A stretch of 64,000 nt of DNA from Saussurea involucrata (Eukaryota > Streptophyta > Magnoliopsida > Asterales > Asteraceae): assembly GCA_033807775.1 (NCBI GenBank), contig CM066327.1, forward strand, positions 96,370,295-96,434,294, written 5' to 3'. Made by a program: the position numbers and the translations under genes. Below, piece by piece: positions 41,411 to 52,947 of the stretch (within the stretch, counting starts at the first letter, position 1; the number at the start of each line of letters is the position of its first letter). The notes under the pieces were generated by a model that saw only the letters and a list, made by a program, of their open reading frames with translations, ran no database searches and was not told the DNA's origin.

Positions 41411-41842
41411 TGTCGCAACTCGCAACAGTTTCAACTTCTCGCAACAAATCAAAAGAACTAGCAAGTTACAAAAGATCTTTATGTGTGCAGTGTGTGTGTT
41501 TGTTTGTGTTGTATGTTTGAGCAGTGTGTGTGTTTAAGTGTGTAACGTGAGTGTGAGCAGTGGGTGTGTGTGATTAAGTTCTCGCAACCGCAAGCAAAGC
41601 AAGCAAACGTTTTAATTGTGTGTGTGTGAGTTGTCGCAAGCAAAGAACTCATATGGACAAAGTTCTCGCAACCTGCTATCATTTCAATGAACTCGCAACT
41701 TGCTATTCATTACTAGAACTCGCAACCCATTGTTAACAATTGCAACTTCTCGCAAGCTAGCATAGAAACCATATCAGCTAATAAAGTTCTCGCAAGCTAG
41801 AATAGAAACCAAATCACTTCTCGCAACCACAAGAACTCGCAA
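41411..41842 (+). repeat. Patch of dispersed TCGCAA words (12 copies)
   Basis: I count twelve TCGCAA hexamers in about 430 bases, mostly as CTCGCAAC or CTCGCAAG, at irregular spacing and often followed by CTGC or CTAG. The sequence between them is unrelated, so this is not an ordinary tandem array. Confidence 0.75.
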
Positions 41843-42348
41843 CCTGCTTCCATAAAACTCACCGGAGTTTTCGCCGGAAAAACGTTTTTTTGCCGGAAAA
41901 ACAAGCGGGTCTTCAGAAAACGTTTCATAATCGAGATTTTTTCGTTGGAATAGCTTGGTAATCGATTAAGGATCACAACGCAAAAAGAATTAGCGATTTT
42001 CGTCGAGAAACGAAGGAGATATAAACGTTTAAAGTTTTTGTTCGGTTTTTTCGAAAACATTCGGTTACAAATGTCGGGAGTTTGAAAGCGTGTTTTGACT
42101 TCTAGTCAATTGAGGGAGCTTAAGGGATTATAAACGAAGAGTTTTTGTCGAAATTTTTGGTCCCATAACATGCTTTGCAGATCTGATCGTAAGGTTGAAG
42201 AAGATGAATAGTGATTTAACGGACTTTCGTTAGTGCCGTTAATTTTGTGACATTTTGGTCCTTTTCCGTTAACTTCGTTAGAATCGTTAGTTTTTCGTTA
42301 TTTTTTGTTTGTTTTTCTAACACTTTTAGTCCTGATTTCGTTAAGACC

Positions 42349-43150
42349 ATGAGTACCGCCAACCCACGAACCCACTGAACCCTGATGCCACGTCAGCGCC
42401 ACATCAGTTTTTCTCTATTCTACTCTCCTTACCCTAAAGTAGAGTACCGCCAACCCACAAACCCACTGAACCCTGATGCCACATCAACGCCACATCAATT
42501 TTTTTAATTCTTTTATTTATACATTCATTAAAAATTTAAAAATTACAAAATACAAAACACTAAAAACTAATATTAAAAATTATGTAATTTTCTAATTCTC
42601 TTCCTCGCCAAAGTAGCCCTCAAAATATCTCCCGTAAGGTGATCATGCGGGGCTATGAAAAACTCGAAGTCTTTATCAAATCGTTTTTCTAACTCGAGTT
42701 GCAACTGTTTTTCTTCGAGTTCAAGTTTTTTCATTTTGAAATCCATTGTATTGTCAACCTGCTCGTTGAACGAGCGTATTTGAGTCAACAACTGAGTAAC
42801 GCTTTCGTCCGGATTCGACCCGGTCGTATTACTCGTTGATGCCCTTTTTGTAATCCATTGATGCCCTTGCCTGGTAGAGAACATATATATAGTGTGTATA
42901 ATTTGAAAAGAAAAAAAATTAAAAAAATAAAATAAAAGAGCCGTTGGTAAATGGTTATATTTAAAAAAAATAAAAATAAAAAAAATAAATAAATAAATAA
43001 AATTTTAACGGGTTTAGCGGGTTCCCGAACCCAACCCTACCCGCACACCCAAACCCGATCGGAACCCGCATCCCCCGTACCACCTCGCCGCCCTACCCGA
43101 TGCTACCCGATGGTGAACCCGGTCGTGGTACCCGATGGCGGTACGCACGG
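42349..43150. mobile_element. Probable foreign insert, transposon-derived
   Basis: Begins with a 60-bp direct repeat (42349-42408 and 42441-42502; GAGTACCGCCAACCCAC...). It contains a 103-codon minus frame (42573-42884) and ends in a C-rich stretch with repeated CCCGATG units. GTACCGCC (42353-42360) and GGCGGTAC (43137-43144) could be short terminal inverted repeats. I see no clear target duplication, so the class is uncertain. Confidence 0.35.
42573..42884 (-). CDS. Small ORF resembling the C-terminal region of plant NAM-associated/Myb-like transposon proteins
   Basis: 103 codons. Ser/Thr-rich start, then a charged helix (MDFKMKKLELEEKQLQLELE) and a final LTGDILRATLARKRIR. This layout recalls the NAM-associated C-terminal domain of plant proteins and of PIF/Harbinger-linked ORFs. 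The similarity is faint and from memory, and the frame has no upstream partner here. It may be a captured fragment rather than a gene. Confidence 0.3.
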   Translation of the reverse strand: MFSTRQGHQWITKRASTSNTTGSNPDESVTQLLTQIRSFNEQVDNTMDFKMKKLELEEKQLQLELEKRFDKDFEFFIAPHDHLTGDILRATLARKRIRKLHNF

Positions 43151-43179
43151 CCTAAAAGTCATTTAGTTAGGTTAGTTAG

Positions 43180-43515
43180 TTTTTGTTAACTTTCCGTTAG
43201 ATTTTTCCATTAGTTTTCTTACAAATTTAGTCCTTCAGTTAACTGTCCGTTAAGTGTAGTTAGAAGTTTCAGATTGTGTCATTCTTAGTCCCTGCACTTA
43301 GTCTTTTAACGTCTGTCATTTTTAGTCCCTGTAGTTATAGTTTTAGAATTTTACATTTTTAGTCATCTGAGTATTATTTTTCAGTTTTTATCATTTTTAG
43401 TTCTTGTTTTTGTTAAGTCTTGGTATTTTACACTTTTAGTCCATATTTTCGAATTAGTTTCATTTTTCTCGATTTTAGTCCCTATATTTTGTATTTTTCA
43501 CATTTTTAGTCATTT
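43180..43515 (+). repeat. Degenerate repeats around TTTTTAGTC
   Basis: ATTTTTAGTC or CTTTTAGTCC recurs about ten times at 25-45 base intervals, often as TTTTTAGTCCCTG. Intervening sequence varies. It resembles the TCGCAA patch upstream in style but uses another word. Confidence 0.6.
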
Positions 43516-43843
43516 TTGAGTCGAATTTTTGTCATTTTACCTGCTCTTATACGTAACTGACATATTTTTCTCTTATTTTGCAGGTTTATCAATTAAAGTC
43601 CAACATTTTCGCGTAAATTTTTCAGAATTAATTTTTGGAAGACAAATTTGTAATTTGTTTTTAAATTTTATTTTTGAAAATTTTTCTGACTTTAATTGTG
43701 TTTTTCTGATTTTTAAGAGTGTGCACATAATTCTAACTTCTAAGCGAAGTTTCTTTTGACGATCACTCTATTAGGTAGTATTATTTTTTATATTTTTCAT
43801 CTAATTTTTTTTATGTGTGTTTCTTTTCAGGTTTCTTTTCAAA

Positions 43844-45599
43844 ATGTTTATCAAGATGAATTATATAGAGAAGTTAAATGAGAGAAAATGGACTCTTTCT
43901 GAAGCTAAATATGAGATCAAGCGTCTTGAATGTTTATCCGATAAATACATGAGATATTTTGATGATGAAGAAAGAAAGAATACAAAGCTCAAGTCTGAGA
44001 AAGCTTCTTTAGAAGCCAAAATCTCTTCTCTTGAGTCCGAACTGAAAGATTTGAATGACAAGATTGTAGTTCTTGAAGAGAAGAACAAGACACTTGACAT
44101 CTTAACTCATCAAGAAAATATGAAAGAGCTTCAAGGGAGTATAAAGGCATTGGAAGAAGAAAATGATGTTCTGAAGAGACAAAATTTCGACATTTCTTCT
44201 TCAAATGAAAAGTTTACTAAAAGAATTACTGATCTTGAAGTTTATATTGCAGGTCTTGAAACAAAGAAAGACAACTCAAGACTGCACTAACAAATCGAGA
44301 AACTTCAAGAGAAAGTAACAACTCTTCAAAGAGAAAATGTTGATTTGAAGAGTATGGAAAACAAGAGTGAGAAGGGGAACTCGTATCTCCGAAATCAAAT
44401 AAAAAGAGTTCAAGAAAAAACAACAACGATGGAAAGTGAAAACGTTGAATTGAAGAAGAAGCTTTCTGAACGTGAAAGAGAGTCACCTTCTTCAAAGAAA
44501 GTTCTTAAAGAAAAGGAAGTAATTGAACTGAAATACATAAAACTTTTGAAACAAATATCCGATTTTGAGAAAGTTTTATTTTTAGAAAAAGAAAAGCTCG
44601 CAAAAGAAAGAGCTGATTTTGACATTGAACGAAAATCATTTGAAATCAAAAGTAATGAATTTTCCGTGAAAATCTCTGATTTAGAAAATCTTTTGGAAAA
44701 GGAAAGAAAAGATTTCACGGAAAATAAAAATCTCTTTGAAAAGGAAAATAAAAATCTTAAAAAGAAAAATATGGAAACTTTCAAACAGATAACTGATAAA
44801 ATAAAATTCTTGGAAAAAAGATTTTGAATCGGAACGCAAATATTTTGAAGATGCGATTCTTAATCTTACCAAAAGATTATCTGGTTTATCGGCTGACATT
44901 ATGAAGGATCAATTTATCAAATCTGATCTCCAAAAGAAATTTGATCTAATTTCTAAAGAGAAAAATGTTTTGATAAACAAAGTTAAAGAACTTGAAGACA
45001 TCATTTTAAAATTTGATGTATCAAAGCAGGCCAGTCATGATACTATCTTTCAGACTCCATTTGTTGATTCAAATGATTCTGAATGCTCTTTTAAAACTGC
45101 TTCAAGTTCAAGCTTTATAAACATTCATTCTAAACAATTTAATAGATCAACTGATTTCTCAAAAGATCAGATTCGTTCCACAAATCTCTTCTATAATCCT
45201 CTGTTTGATAAATCAGATAACAAACCAAATGTGCCTAAAGTTAATACTTCCAAACCCGAAGAAGTTCCAGTCTTCAAAAAGGTGAAGATGGAATGGAGAG
45301 TTAAAGGCACAACAATTCCAAAGAAAGATGTACCAAAATCATCTGCTTCCACATCAAATGCTAAAAAGAACAATGCGCCAAAAGGTAAATCTTATGCTAA
45401 ATCTAATCCTATTCATTCCGCAAATCATTTGATTAGGTTGGCATATAAGAAAATATGTTGTTCTTACTGTGGATCAAATGATTTTGTGCATAAAGATTAT
45501 ACTTTTTTTTTGGTACGGTACTTACAGTATTCCTTCTAAGAAATCTACACCTAACACACTAGGACCCAAGTGCCATTGGGTACCAAAATCTGCTTATCT
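43844..45599 (+). pseudogene. Coiled-coil gene of D2 (broken)
   Basis: ATG 43844 (MFIKMNYIEKL) opens a Lys/Glu-rich coiled coil. TAA at about 44288 interrupts it where D1 has GAT. The frame resumes, then one extra A near 44812 shifts it, then it resumes at about 44823-45500 with the D1-like Cys pair CCSYCGSNDFVHKDY. A T-run near 45510 shifts it again before the final CHWVPKSA. It corresponds to D1's 555-aa ORF but has a different N-terminus without the LQQV repeats. Confidence 0.75.
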
Positions 45600-46649
45600 G
45601 TTTTGTAGGTTCATCATGTGTTGTGCTGAATGTTACATATATACCACACACATGACTGAAAATAGAAGAGAAGCGGTGAATTTTTTTGAAGAGTATATGT
45701 ACCATTAAGGGGGAGCAAAGAAATAATGGCTTGTAAACATCTCAGTTTAGAATCCGATCTTCAACGACTATGACTTCTGAATTTACTTCAATCCTAGTAA
45801 TTCAGAACTCGTTTTAATAATTAAGGATATTTTGATCCAAGTCTTGTTATTTGTGCAGATTTTGTCAAAATAAAGATCTTTTGCACATGTTAAGGGGGAG
45901 CTTATATGTTTTTAAATCATCTTATCATGATTTGAGGGGGAGCTCAAATATTTCTAACTGTACGTATCTTCTGAACTTAATCTTTGATTGTTTGAAAGAA
46001 GAACGACTTTCAAGCATGAAAAATATTTTCTTAAATGTTCAAACCACTTCTCTATTCTCAAACAAATTTTATGAACTTAGAAGTGTGCTTTTAAATGTTT
46101 TTCATGGAGATCTCGGATTATTGTGACATCATTTCTGACTGTGTGTTTCCAAAGATTAATACTTGGGTATTATCTTTTCTTTATACTTTCAAGTATTCAT
46201 ATACACCGGTTCAGCTTCATATTGAATTTGTTATTACCATGTCTCCAAACGAAACAAATTTTCGATGGTAATACTCCCGTTTGCATTTCAAATTTTGTTG
46301 AGCATCGTATATTCATTTCAGTGTAACAACTTAAACGTTTCATTCAAAGATTGTTTATATTTGTTCATATAAACAAATTTCAATTCTTTGATACCCTATC
46401 GTTTTATGATCATCATTCATATTTGATCTGATTGATACATTGTCAGATTCTCAAACAAGTCTTTCGAATTCATTTCATTCATTCAATATTCTTGTTTTGA
46501 GAATTATTCATCGTAAAATGCTGAAATATTTCATGATATTATTTAGGAGCATACATTCTGATGACAATGTCATTCAAATGCTGAAGTTTATTTGTTTAAG
46601 CTAAACTGTTGAACAACACATCATTTTAGGACAATTTCATGGGATCAGT
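45600..46649 (+). other. Non-coding stretch of D2 with repeated GGGGGAG tracts
   Basis: No credible ORF. AAGGGGGAGC near 45709, AAGGGGGAGC near 45893 and GAGGGGGAGC near 45935 resemble polypurine tracts, and one to two hairpin-ladder units (CTTCTGAATTTAC...AATTCAGAAC) lie at about 45730-45815. The rest is AT-rich with nothing I recognise. Confidence 0.5.
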
Positions 46650-47588
46650 GTGTGAGCATAAAGAACCTCTATGGATTCACGTTAACCAGTGTTTCCTACC
46701 CAAGAAGTTATCCTTGAGTGATTGAGGGGTGAGTGGTCGAAATCAAAGAGTGGGGGAGATTACTCATCCGGTTGAGTATCTCATTGTGCTGAGGTAAAAT
46801 GTAAATGAGAGTTTGGGTAGAAGTGAGCGGATTAAAAACAGAAAAAGGGTGTGAGAACAGAGTTAAAAGAATAAGAGAACTCTGCACTATCCATTTTCTG
46901 AGCCGGGAAGCCACATTACTGATTGGTTCACATTCTTTGGTGACCATCATTGAAACACGCAGTCAACCCATGCCAACTCTTGCATTTAACCCCACTAGCT
47001 ACTCATTTCTTTCTTAACAAAGGAATGTTTCATTTTTCTTGGGGACACAGCATATAATCTATCTGATCTTCGCTCGGAAGGTCTAGATATTGAAAAAGAA
47101 GGAAGCTTGCCCCACCTTCGCTCTTCATTCATGTACATTGAGTCCGTGGAAAATTGTTGCTGTCTCAACAGTTTACACGCTTTGAGCCTATATTATTCAA
47201 GCATATGTTGCTTTATTCTTTCTACACATGCACGTTCACACAAGGAATATGTTTTCTTGTCATAACGTTCATAGAAATTCTTTTATGGTTTTTCGATGAT
47301 TGAATGGAAGCCCTGGAGGAGTGAACATCAAAAAGATCCTTTCCAAAGTACATCCATTGTACTAAGTGGCTATGTGCTACTTACAGGCATTTTAACTGAT
47401 TTATCCGTTGTTTCAGGGTTACCACTCTCTATTTATCTAAATTTGAAAAGATTTGGAGAAATATCTTTCGAAATTGACGGTTTATCAGATAAAAAGAAGG
47501 AGAATGTTACTTGTGGTGTATAAAAAGCATGCTAAATTTGATAAAGGTTTTGATGATCATGATGCTCACAATCATCAAAAAGGGGGAG
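46650..47588 (+). pseudogene. Degraded aORF of D2
   Basis: Several landmarks match C2 in the same order: GGTTCACATTCTTTGGTGACC (46924; C2 17005), GGAAGCCCTGGAGGAGTGAAC (47306; C2 17315), TTTGAAAAGATTTGGAG (47441; C2 17470) and the GATGAT...ATCATCAAAAAGGGGGAG hairpin-purine block (47548-47588; C2 17830-17865). No frame is open. B's LTR begins right after the purine tract, so the downstream part should lie beyond the window. Confidence 0.6.
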
Positions 47589-48563
47589 TGTTGGTCCCGA
47601 AGGCCTATACAAGTTTGTAGAAGGGGGGGGGGGGGGGGGTTGAATACAAACACACAGATTTTACTTTTCTAAATTGTTTATTGATAAATCATTAACAATT
47701 TACAGCTTGTTGCGGATACAAGATTAAGGATAAACCTAAATCTAAACAAGTTGGAACACTAAGGTTTCTTGCACTAAGAAAGATAAGGAAATTACTAATA
47801 ATAACCTATCTTGAGATAAGAGATATGAACTTGTCCAGAGTTAGCAAGTTACTTCAAAATGAAGTGAGTTCATCTCTTTATATACTGCATGCATTTAATG
47901 CAAGCCAGTATATACTTTACACGTGTCATCAGCTGGTTGGTTGCATGTCATTGACCATTGTTGACAACCTTAGTAGCCGTATGGATGAACAGTGTAGTAT
48001 CAGAGTGGTTGTACGATTTCAGACAGTCGGAGGTTCTTTTCTGACATTTCGTACGGAGTCGTGCAAGGGTGGTTAAGACAAAAGTACTTTGTACGGAGGA
48101 CTTCATGATCAGCTTTCGTTGATTCAGCGATTATCATTTACTATTCAGCAGATGATAAAGTTCAGCGATAGCTGAAGTCTTGTACTTGATACTTCACGTT
48201 GAGTGGACAAATCTGAGTCTTCGCTGATCCGCATCAGTTCATTAGGAGACTTGTCGCTGGTTCTTGAGCTTGATCTTCGACTTCAGCGTAGAACCTTTGT
48301 TGACGTGAAACTTGTCTTCAGGGATCATAAGTAAACAACTAACTTATCAGCGATCATCATAATGACTGAACAGACTCAGAGCATTTATGGTGAACAGTTT
48401 CGCTGAATGTTTAATCTAAAGAGCGAGAGTTCCTATCAGCGGTACTGTAAGATCTTAGTACTTGTCAGCGATAGTGAAACTCTGATACATATTGTTTACT
48501 TACAATTTTCACTAAGTATTTAAGAGAGGGTCATTATCAAATCACTGAGGGTTTGGATCAACA
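47589..48563 (-). repeat. 3' LTR of B (975 bp)
   Basis: Plus-strand ends TGTTGGTCCC and GGATCAACA; then ATCTCCCCCT, the complement of the polypurine tract. It has a G17 run at 47623-47639, a minus-strand TATA (GTATATAAAG) at 47876-47885 and many CAGCG/CGCTG words in its right half (48125-48475). The left neighbour is a purine tract of D2, so both sides show GGGGGAG-like sequence; the primer site at 61145 settles the orientation. From 48564 to 48829 only the purine tract and a plain spacer are seen. Confidence 0.85.
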
Positions 48564-48829
48564 ATCTCCCCCTATTTGATTATGACATAGCAACAAAGAA
48601 AATTGCTATTTAATGAAAACATAAGGATAAAAAGAACTTATAAAATATTTGTCCCTTTTACTGTTTTCTGGGATCTTTTCAGTACTGATGGAGTAAAGTA
48701 CGTTCGCTGAAATCTTTCTTTAAAATATTGAATCAAGTTACAATGAAGAACAGAAAGATTATAAGTACAAGCGAAATAATTTACAAGTACAGAAGGATAA
48801 CTGATACAATAGAGAAAAAGGAGATTATA

Positions 48830-50433
48830 TCAGTTTTCAAAAGGTTCTTCCTTAATGAGAAGTTCATCAAGGGTCGTCTTTTCAGTGGCGATCATCCAGT
48901 CAGGAACTGTTACGCCTTGTTTTCTTTTGTTCAGCGCTTCTTCAAAGATCAAGGGTTTTAGGTGTCGTGCTTGAATGTCTTTTCTGAAGTCACACCAGTA
49001 GATAAGATCTCTGAGCTGTTCGATTGGAGTGATTGGAAGCTCAGCGATCCGTTGAAAACATTTACGTCCGTCGTAGTCGAGAAAGAATATTCCATAAGGA
49101 TTACTGATGACTTTACCAGGGACGAAAAGTTCACATGGTGGCAAAGAAATGTCAAGGGCAGATAGATCAGGGTCAGGACCAAGCACTTCAGCGCGAGAGA
49201 AACCAATTCCAGTTTCATTTCGTATGACAGGACCTGAGTTTGAATCTTGACGTTTCTTCTTTGAAGAGGCCCTTTTTCTTTTCAGCTTTAGATCAGGAAG
49301 AGGAGGAATGTCCACACAAGAAGATATCAAATCGATTTGTCTATTTATCAGCTTTTCGAAATGATCCTTGTACTTAGATTGTGACGATTGGATAGCTAAC
49401 CTCATCTCCAGCCATTCAGAGAGACCATACCTTTTTACAGTGTCAGCGCGAAAGGTTTCAGTTTGGCCATCTTCTCTGAAAAGTTTGATGTCAACAATAG
49501 GTACTCCGATAGATGTTCTTCCAGAGATGAATACCTTGTTGATCTTCGCTGGACGATATCTGAAGTGGATTTTCTCTTTACACCGGATCAGGGTGGTCTG
49601 AGAAACTTCAGTTTTCTTTTCCACGGTCTTCTGGGCTTCTTCCCAAAGCTTTCGTTGGATTTGAATGGGAACACGTTTCAGCTTGGGGTCTTTGACAGAT
49701 TCTTGAGTAACCTTGATGGCGTATTCTCTGTCTTTCTCTTCAGCTTCCTTTCTTTCAGCGATGAGGCGTTCAGCTCTGAGGTGTTCCTTGTATTCAGCTT
49801 TTGAAATTTTGAACTTAGGAGGAACCGAAGGCAGTTGATCACGCCTTAGAATGATTCGCTGATCCTCGAATCGCTTTATTATTTCTTCTCTTCTCTTTTG
49901 ATCCTCTTCACTCAGCTTTTGAGGAGCTGAGGAAGGTCTGTTTCTGTGTGAGAGAGGTTGTTCTTCTGGTTCATCAGTCTCAGAGATCAAATCCAAGACT
50001 GGGATTATTTCTTCAGCGGCAGCTGGAATTATTGGTGAAGTCGCAGTTGTGGAGCCTTCAGCGATATCCTCAAACAGGGGAGAGGACTAGCTGAAACGCA
50101 GCGATCTTACAAATAAGAAATGGGTAGAAGAACTTGGGTAGAAAAGATAGAAAAAGAATGTGGATGTGTAGAGAGGTTGTGGAGTAGAGAACTGATTGTG
50201 TATAGAGATGTTCAGGGAAGGAATATAAGTAAAGTTTAGTGTACCTGACAAACCGGCTTTTCAAGCAAAATCGCCAGATTTTCATCTTCAGCGAGGCCTT
50301 TGCCTTTGCCTTTCTCAGCGCCAGAGGCTGAGGGCTTTGTCTTTGTCTTCTCCCCTGAAGGTTCTTTTATTGAAATACCTTTAGGAGCTTTGGTTCGAGG
50401 AGCAGGTTTGACAACAAAGAAATCATCGTCATC

Positions 50434-50471
<38 letters not shown>

Positions 50472-52947
50472 TCCTTGGAGAGGAGGATGGTTCATCTTCA
50501 GGGATGTCGATGTCTTCATCTTCTTCTGCTTCGGATTCCTCAGCATCTTCTTCGAGTTGCTCCCCCTCAGATACAGAGGCGAGCTTCTCGGTTCCCTCAG
50601 GGTTTTCATCTCCCTGAGGTTTTTCAGCGATCAGATCTTCATTCCTCTCTCCCCTGATAGATTCATCATGGGAAAGGTCTTCAGCGCTCTTGTTCAGATC
50701 TTCAGCGCTTTTGTTTAGATCTTCAGCGCTCTTCTCACCGGAATGTTCAGCGCTCTTCTCCCCCTCTTTCTCATGATTGGGGGAGGAATGAGTAGACTCA
50801 GCATTGGTGTTATCTCTGTCTTCTGGGCCAGAGATTTTCACAAAACCTTCAAGCTTTGCTATTCTGTCTTCTAGGCCAGAAATAGCAGGCGTGATTTTCT
50901 TCAGCTCTGGGCGATCCGCCGCTGTGAAAGATTCCAAAATAGGGGCAGGGGCAGGAGCAGGAGCTGGATTATTTGCCTTGTTGACCAGCGTCTCGATCAT
51001 CGTCTTTATAGAACCAACGTCGGTCTTTACAGAGCCTAAGTCGGTCTTGACCGCTGACATATCACCCTCGAGTTTTCCAACCGATGTCTTCAGCGTTGTT
51101 ACTTCGCTGGACACGGTCGAAACTGAGTTTTTGAGGCTGGTGTAGTCAGTGTAGATGTCAGAGAGCACCTTGGCAAAATCGCTGAGTGTCTTATCAAGGC
51201 CCTTAATGTCATCTGTGGAAGCCTTCTTCTCCACCACCGTAGTCAGCTTCGTCAGATTCTCTCCAGCGTTTATTACAGCTGTAGAGTTGTTGGAGAGTGT
51301 GGTGGTGAGATCAGTCAGCTTAGTTTCCACGGACTTCAGAGACTCGTTGATGTCTCCCAAATTAGGACCTGTAACACATAAGTACTTGTGAATAAAGGAA
51401 AGCTCAGAAGTTCCAGGTTTAGTTACAGTGTATATGTGTTGATTTGTATCTGCAGGAGGATTGACGAAATCGTCAAAGTTACGGATTCCTGAGTAATGTT
51501 CCATATCCTCTTCGAAAGTACGGTGAGGTATGGTGATCTCCGCAGGTCCTGTCTTCATCATTCGTTGAGAAGCGTCAGCGGTGGCTTCTGGAATGATGGC
51601 ATCTCCAGTGTTAGCTGGAGGAGTGTCCAAAGAAGTGTAGGGAGGAGCGAAGGATAAGAATGGGGTTCGGGTTGCGAGTTCAGCGTTGGATTCGCTGAGA
51701 ACTACTTCATCAGTCTTTAGAGAGACTGAAGAAGGTTGGGTAGTTTCCAAGTTTCTAACCTCAGCGTTTGGAGACGCTGAAGCCGGGATTGAAGGGATGG
51801 CTTGAATGGGTGTGGCAGAGTGTACCACGGAACTTTCCTTCAGCTCTTCAGAATGAGCTGAGGAGTCTTCAGCATGGGATTGCTGGGGTTGCTCCTTGGT
51901 TTTCTTGATCCTTTTGGAATCAAGTTGGGTGTGAGAGGGTTTCCTTTTCTTAGAAGGAGAGGATTGTGTGGCCGGGGTATCAGCGATGGGTATTGTCGCT
52001 GAAGGAGCCACAGAAGTCGAAGAATTGGGGTTAAGAAGAGAGAGAAGGGTAGAGAGACGTACCTCATTGTCGACAGGTTTGAAATCGAGCACCTTAGGGC
52101 CATCCTGAGAAAGTTTCAGGTCACCCTCTTCAGGATAGCTGTCCTTCAGGACATATTGGAAGATGGCGCTGATGAATCATGGGTAAGGAACCCATGCTGG
52201 TCGGTCAGCGGCAGAATCCACGCGTTGTACTAGGTCATCATATATAATAGAGGCCCAGTCAATGTTTAGACCTTTCAGCAGTGCGTATCCCATAGCTTGC
52301 GTAGGTTGTGCGGCTTGATCAGAAGAGCCGGACTTCGCTGTCATGCAGCTGATCAGGTGAGCGAAGATGAAATTTATCTCGCTGGGCATTTTGGACTTCT
52401 TTATCAGCGTCAGCTTCTTCTTGGGCTTCTTGTCCCTTCCAATGTCCCAGATGTAACCCATTGTGTCGAGAAAAGCAATGATGGCATCTTTGTCAGCTTG
52501 CTTCTTATGGTCAGGGAATGGAACGAAGGGTTTTTCTTTGGTGGCATTGGGAAAGTTCAGGTCTTTTCGAATGATTGCGGGGGTTATCTTAATTGTGCCA
52601 TACTCAGTATCGCTGAGTATGCAATCGATGGTTTTGGAGGGGTCTTTGGCAGAGGGTAGCTGAGAGTGTCTGGCAGAGTACTAGAACTGGGATAGTAGTA
52701 GCTGACTTGCAGGAGGTGTGATGGTCAGGGCTGTTGAAATGCAGCAGTTTTTCAGGAAATTTACAGCATCATCCAGATGTGTGACTTGCTTTCGAGGAGG
52801 AAACTCGAGAAGCGCAGAGAGGTTGTTCACCTTAGTCCAATCTAGTTGATCCAGCTTGAACTTTACCTGAGGGGCTTTGATGATGTCCACTTCCTCAGAG
52901 TCAGCGGAGATGGACTCAGCGGTGACATTGACCTTTGAAGATGCCAT
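48830..52947 (-). pseudogene. aORF of B, likely two exons, two premature stops
   Basis: Starts at ATG 52947 (MASSKVNV), and one frame runs to 50236. TAG at 52681 falls where homologues have the Trp of QFW, and TGA at 52177 after VPYP where an Arg is likely. After the N-terminal domain come Ser/Pro-rich sequence, a heptad region (VKTDLGSVKTDVGSIKTMI), Glu-rich repeats of SAEDLNK, a run of ten Asp codons (GAT/GAC) and a Lys-rich tail. The C-terminal domain lies in another frame (49996-48830, LPITPIEQLRDLIYWCDF). A GT-AG intron at 50087-50244 would join the two in phase. No membrane helix is evident and the function is unknown. Confidence 0.75.
50087..50244 (-). other. Candidate intron in the B aORF (158 bp)
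   Basis: On the minus strand CAG^GTACACT at 50245/50244 is a donor and TTTCAGCTAG^TCC at 50087/50086 an acceptor, preceded by pyrimidine-rich TTCTACCCATTTCTTATTTG. Without splicing the frame stops two codons after the donor; with splicing it continues in phase 0 into the C-terminal domain. The alternative acceptor TTTCAG, four bases earlier, gives an immediate stop. Confidence 0.5.

Larger units (their letters stand above)
40749..43843 (+). other. D2 leader, 3.1 kb, non-coding
   Basis: No ORF fits the element strand. It contains a TCGCAA-rich patch, a CGTTA-rich patch (42220-42330), a foreign insert (about 42349-43150) and a TTTTTAGTC-rich patch. Pyrimidine-rich AG ends (TTATTTTGCAG at about 43583, TTTCTTTTCAG at about 43830) resemble intron acceptors, the second only 14 bases before the coiled-coil ATG. 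Splicing of the leader is plausible but unproven. Confidence 0.5.
40388..47588 (+). mobile_element. D2: non-autonomous family D element, 3' end beyond nested B
   Basis: Plus strand: LTR (40388-40734), primer site, 3.1-kb leader with several word repeats and a foreign insert, broken coiled-coil gene (43844-45599), non-coding stretch, then degraded aORF (46650-47588) that ends where B's LTR begins. Gag and pol are absent. It inserted into the RNase H part of F. Confidence 0.7.

Noticed and set aside
47577..47600. B LTR read as the plus-strand 3' LTR of D2, because a GGGGGAG tract precedes it
   Set aside because: The primer site at 61145-61159, the minus-strand pol and the TATA box place this LTR on the minus strand; D2's own LTR starts TGTTAGAGC, and the tract aligns to aORF sequence of family C.
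50300..51391. Plus-strand frames of 78-113 codons opposite the B aORF
   Set aside because: They mirror the Ser/Glu-rich and Asp-run coding sequence of the opposite strand and have no independent features.
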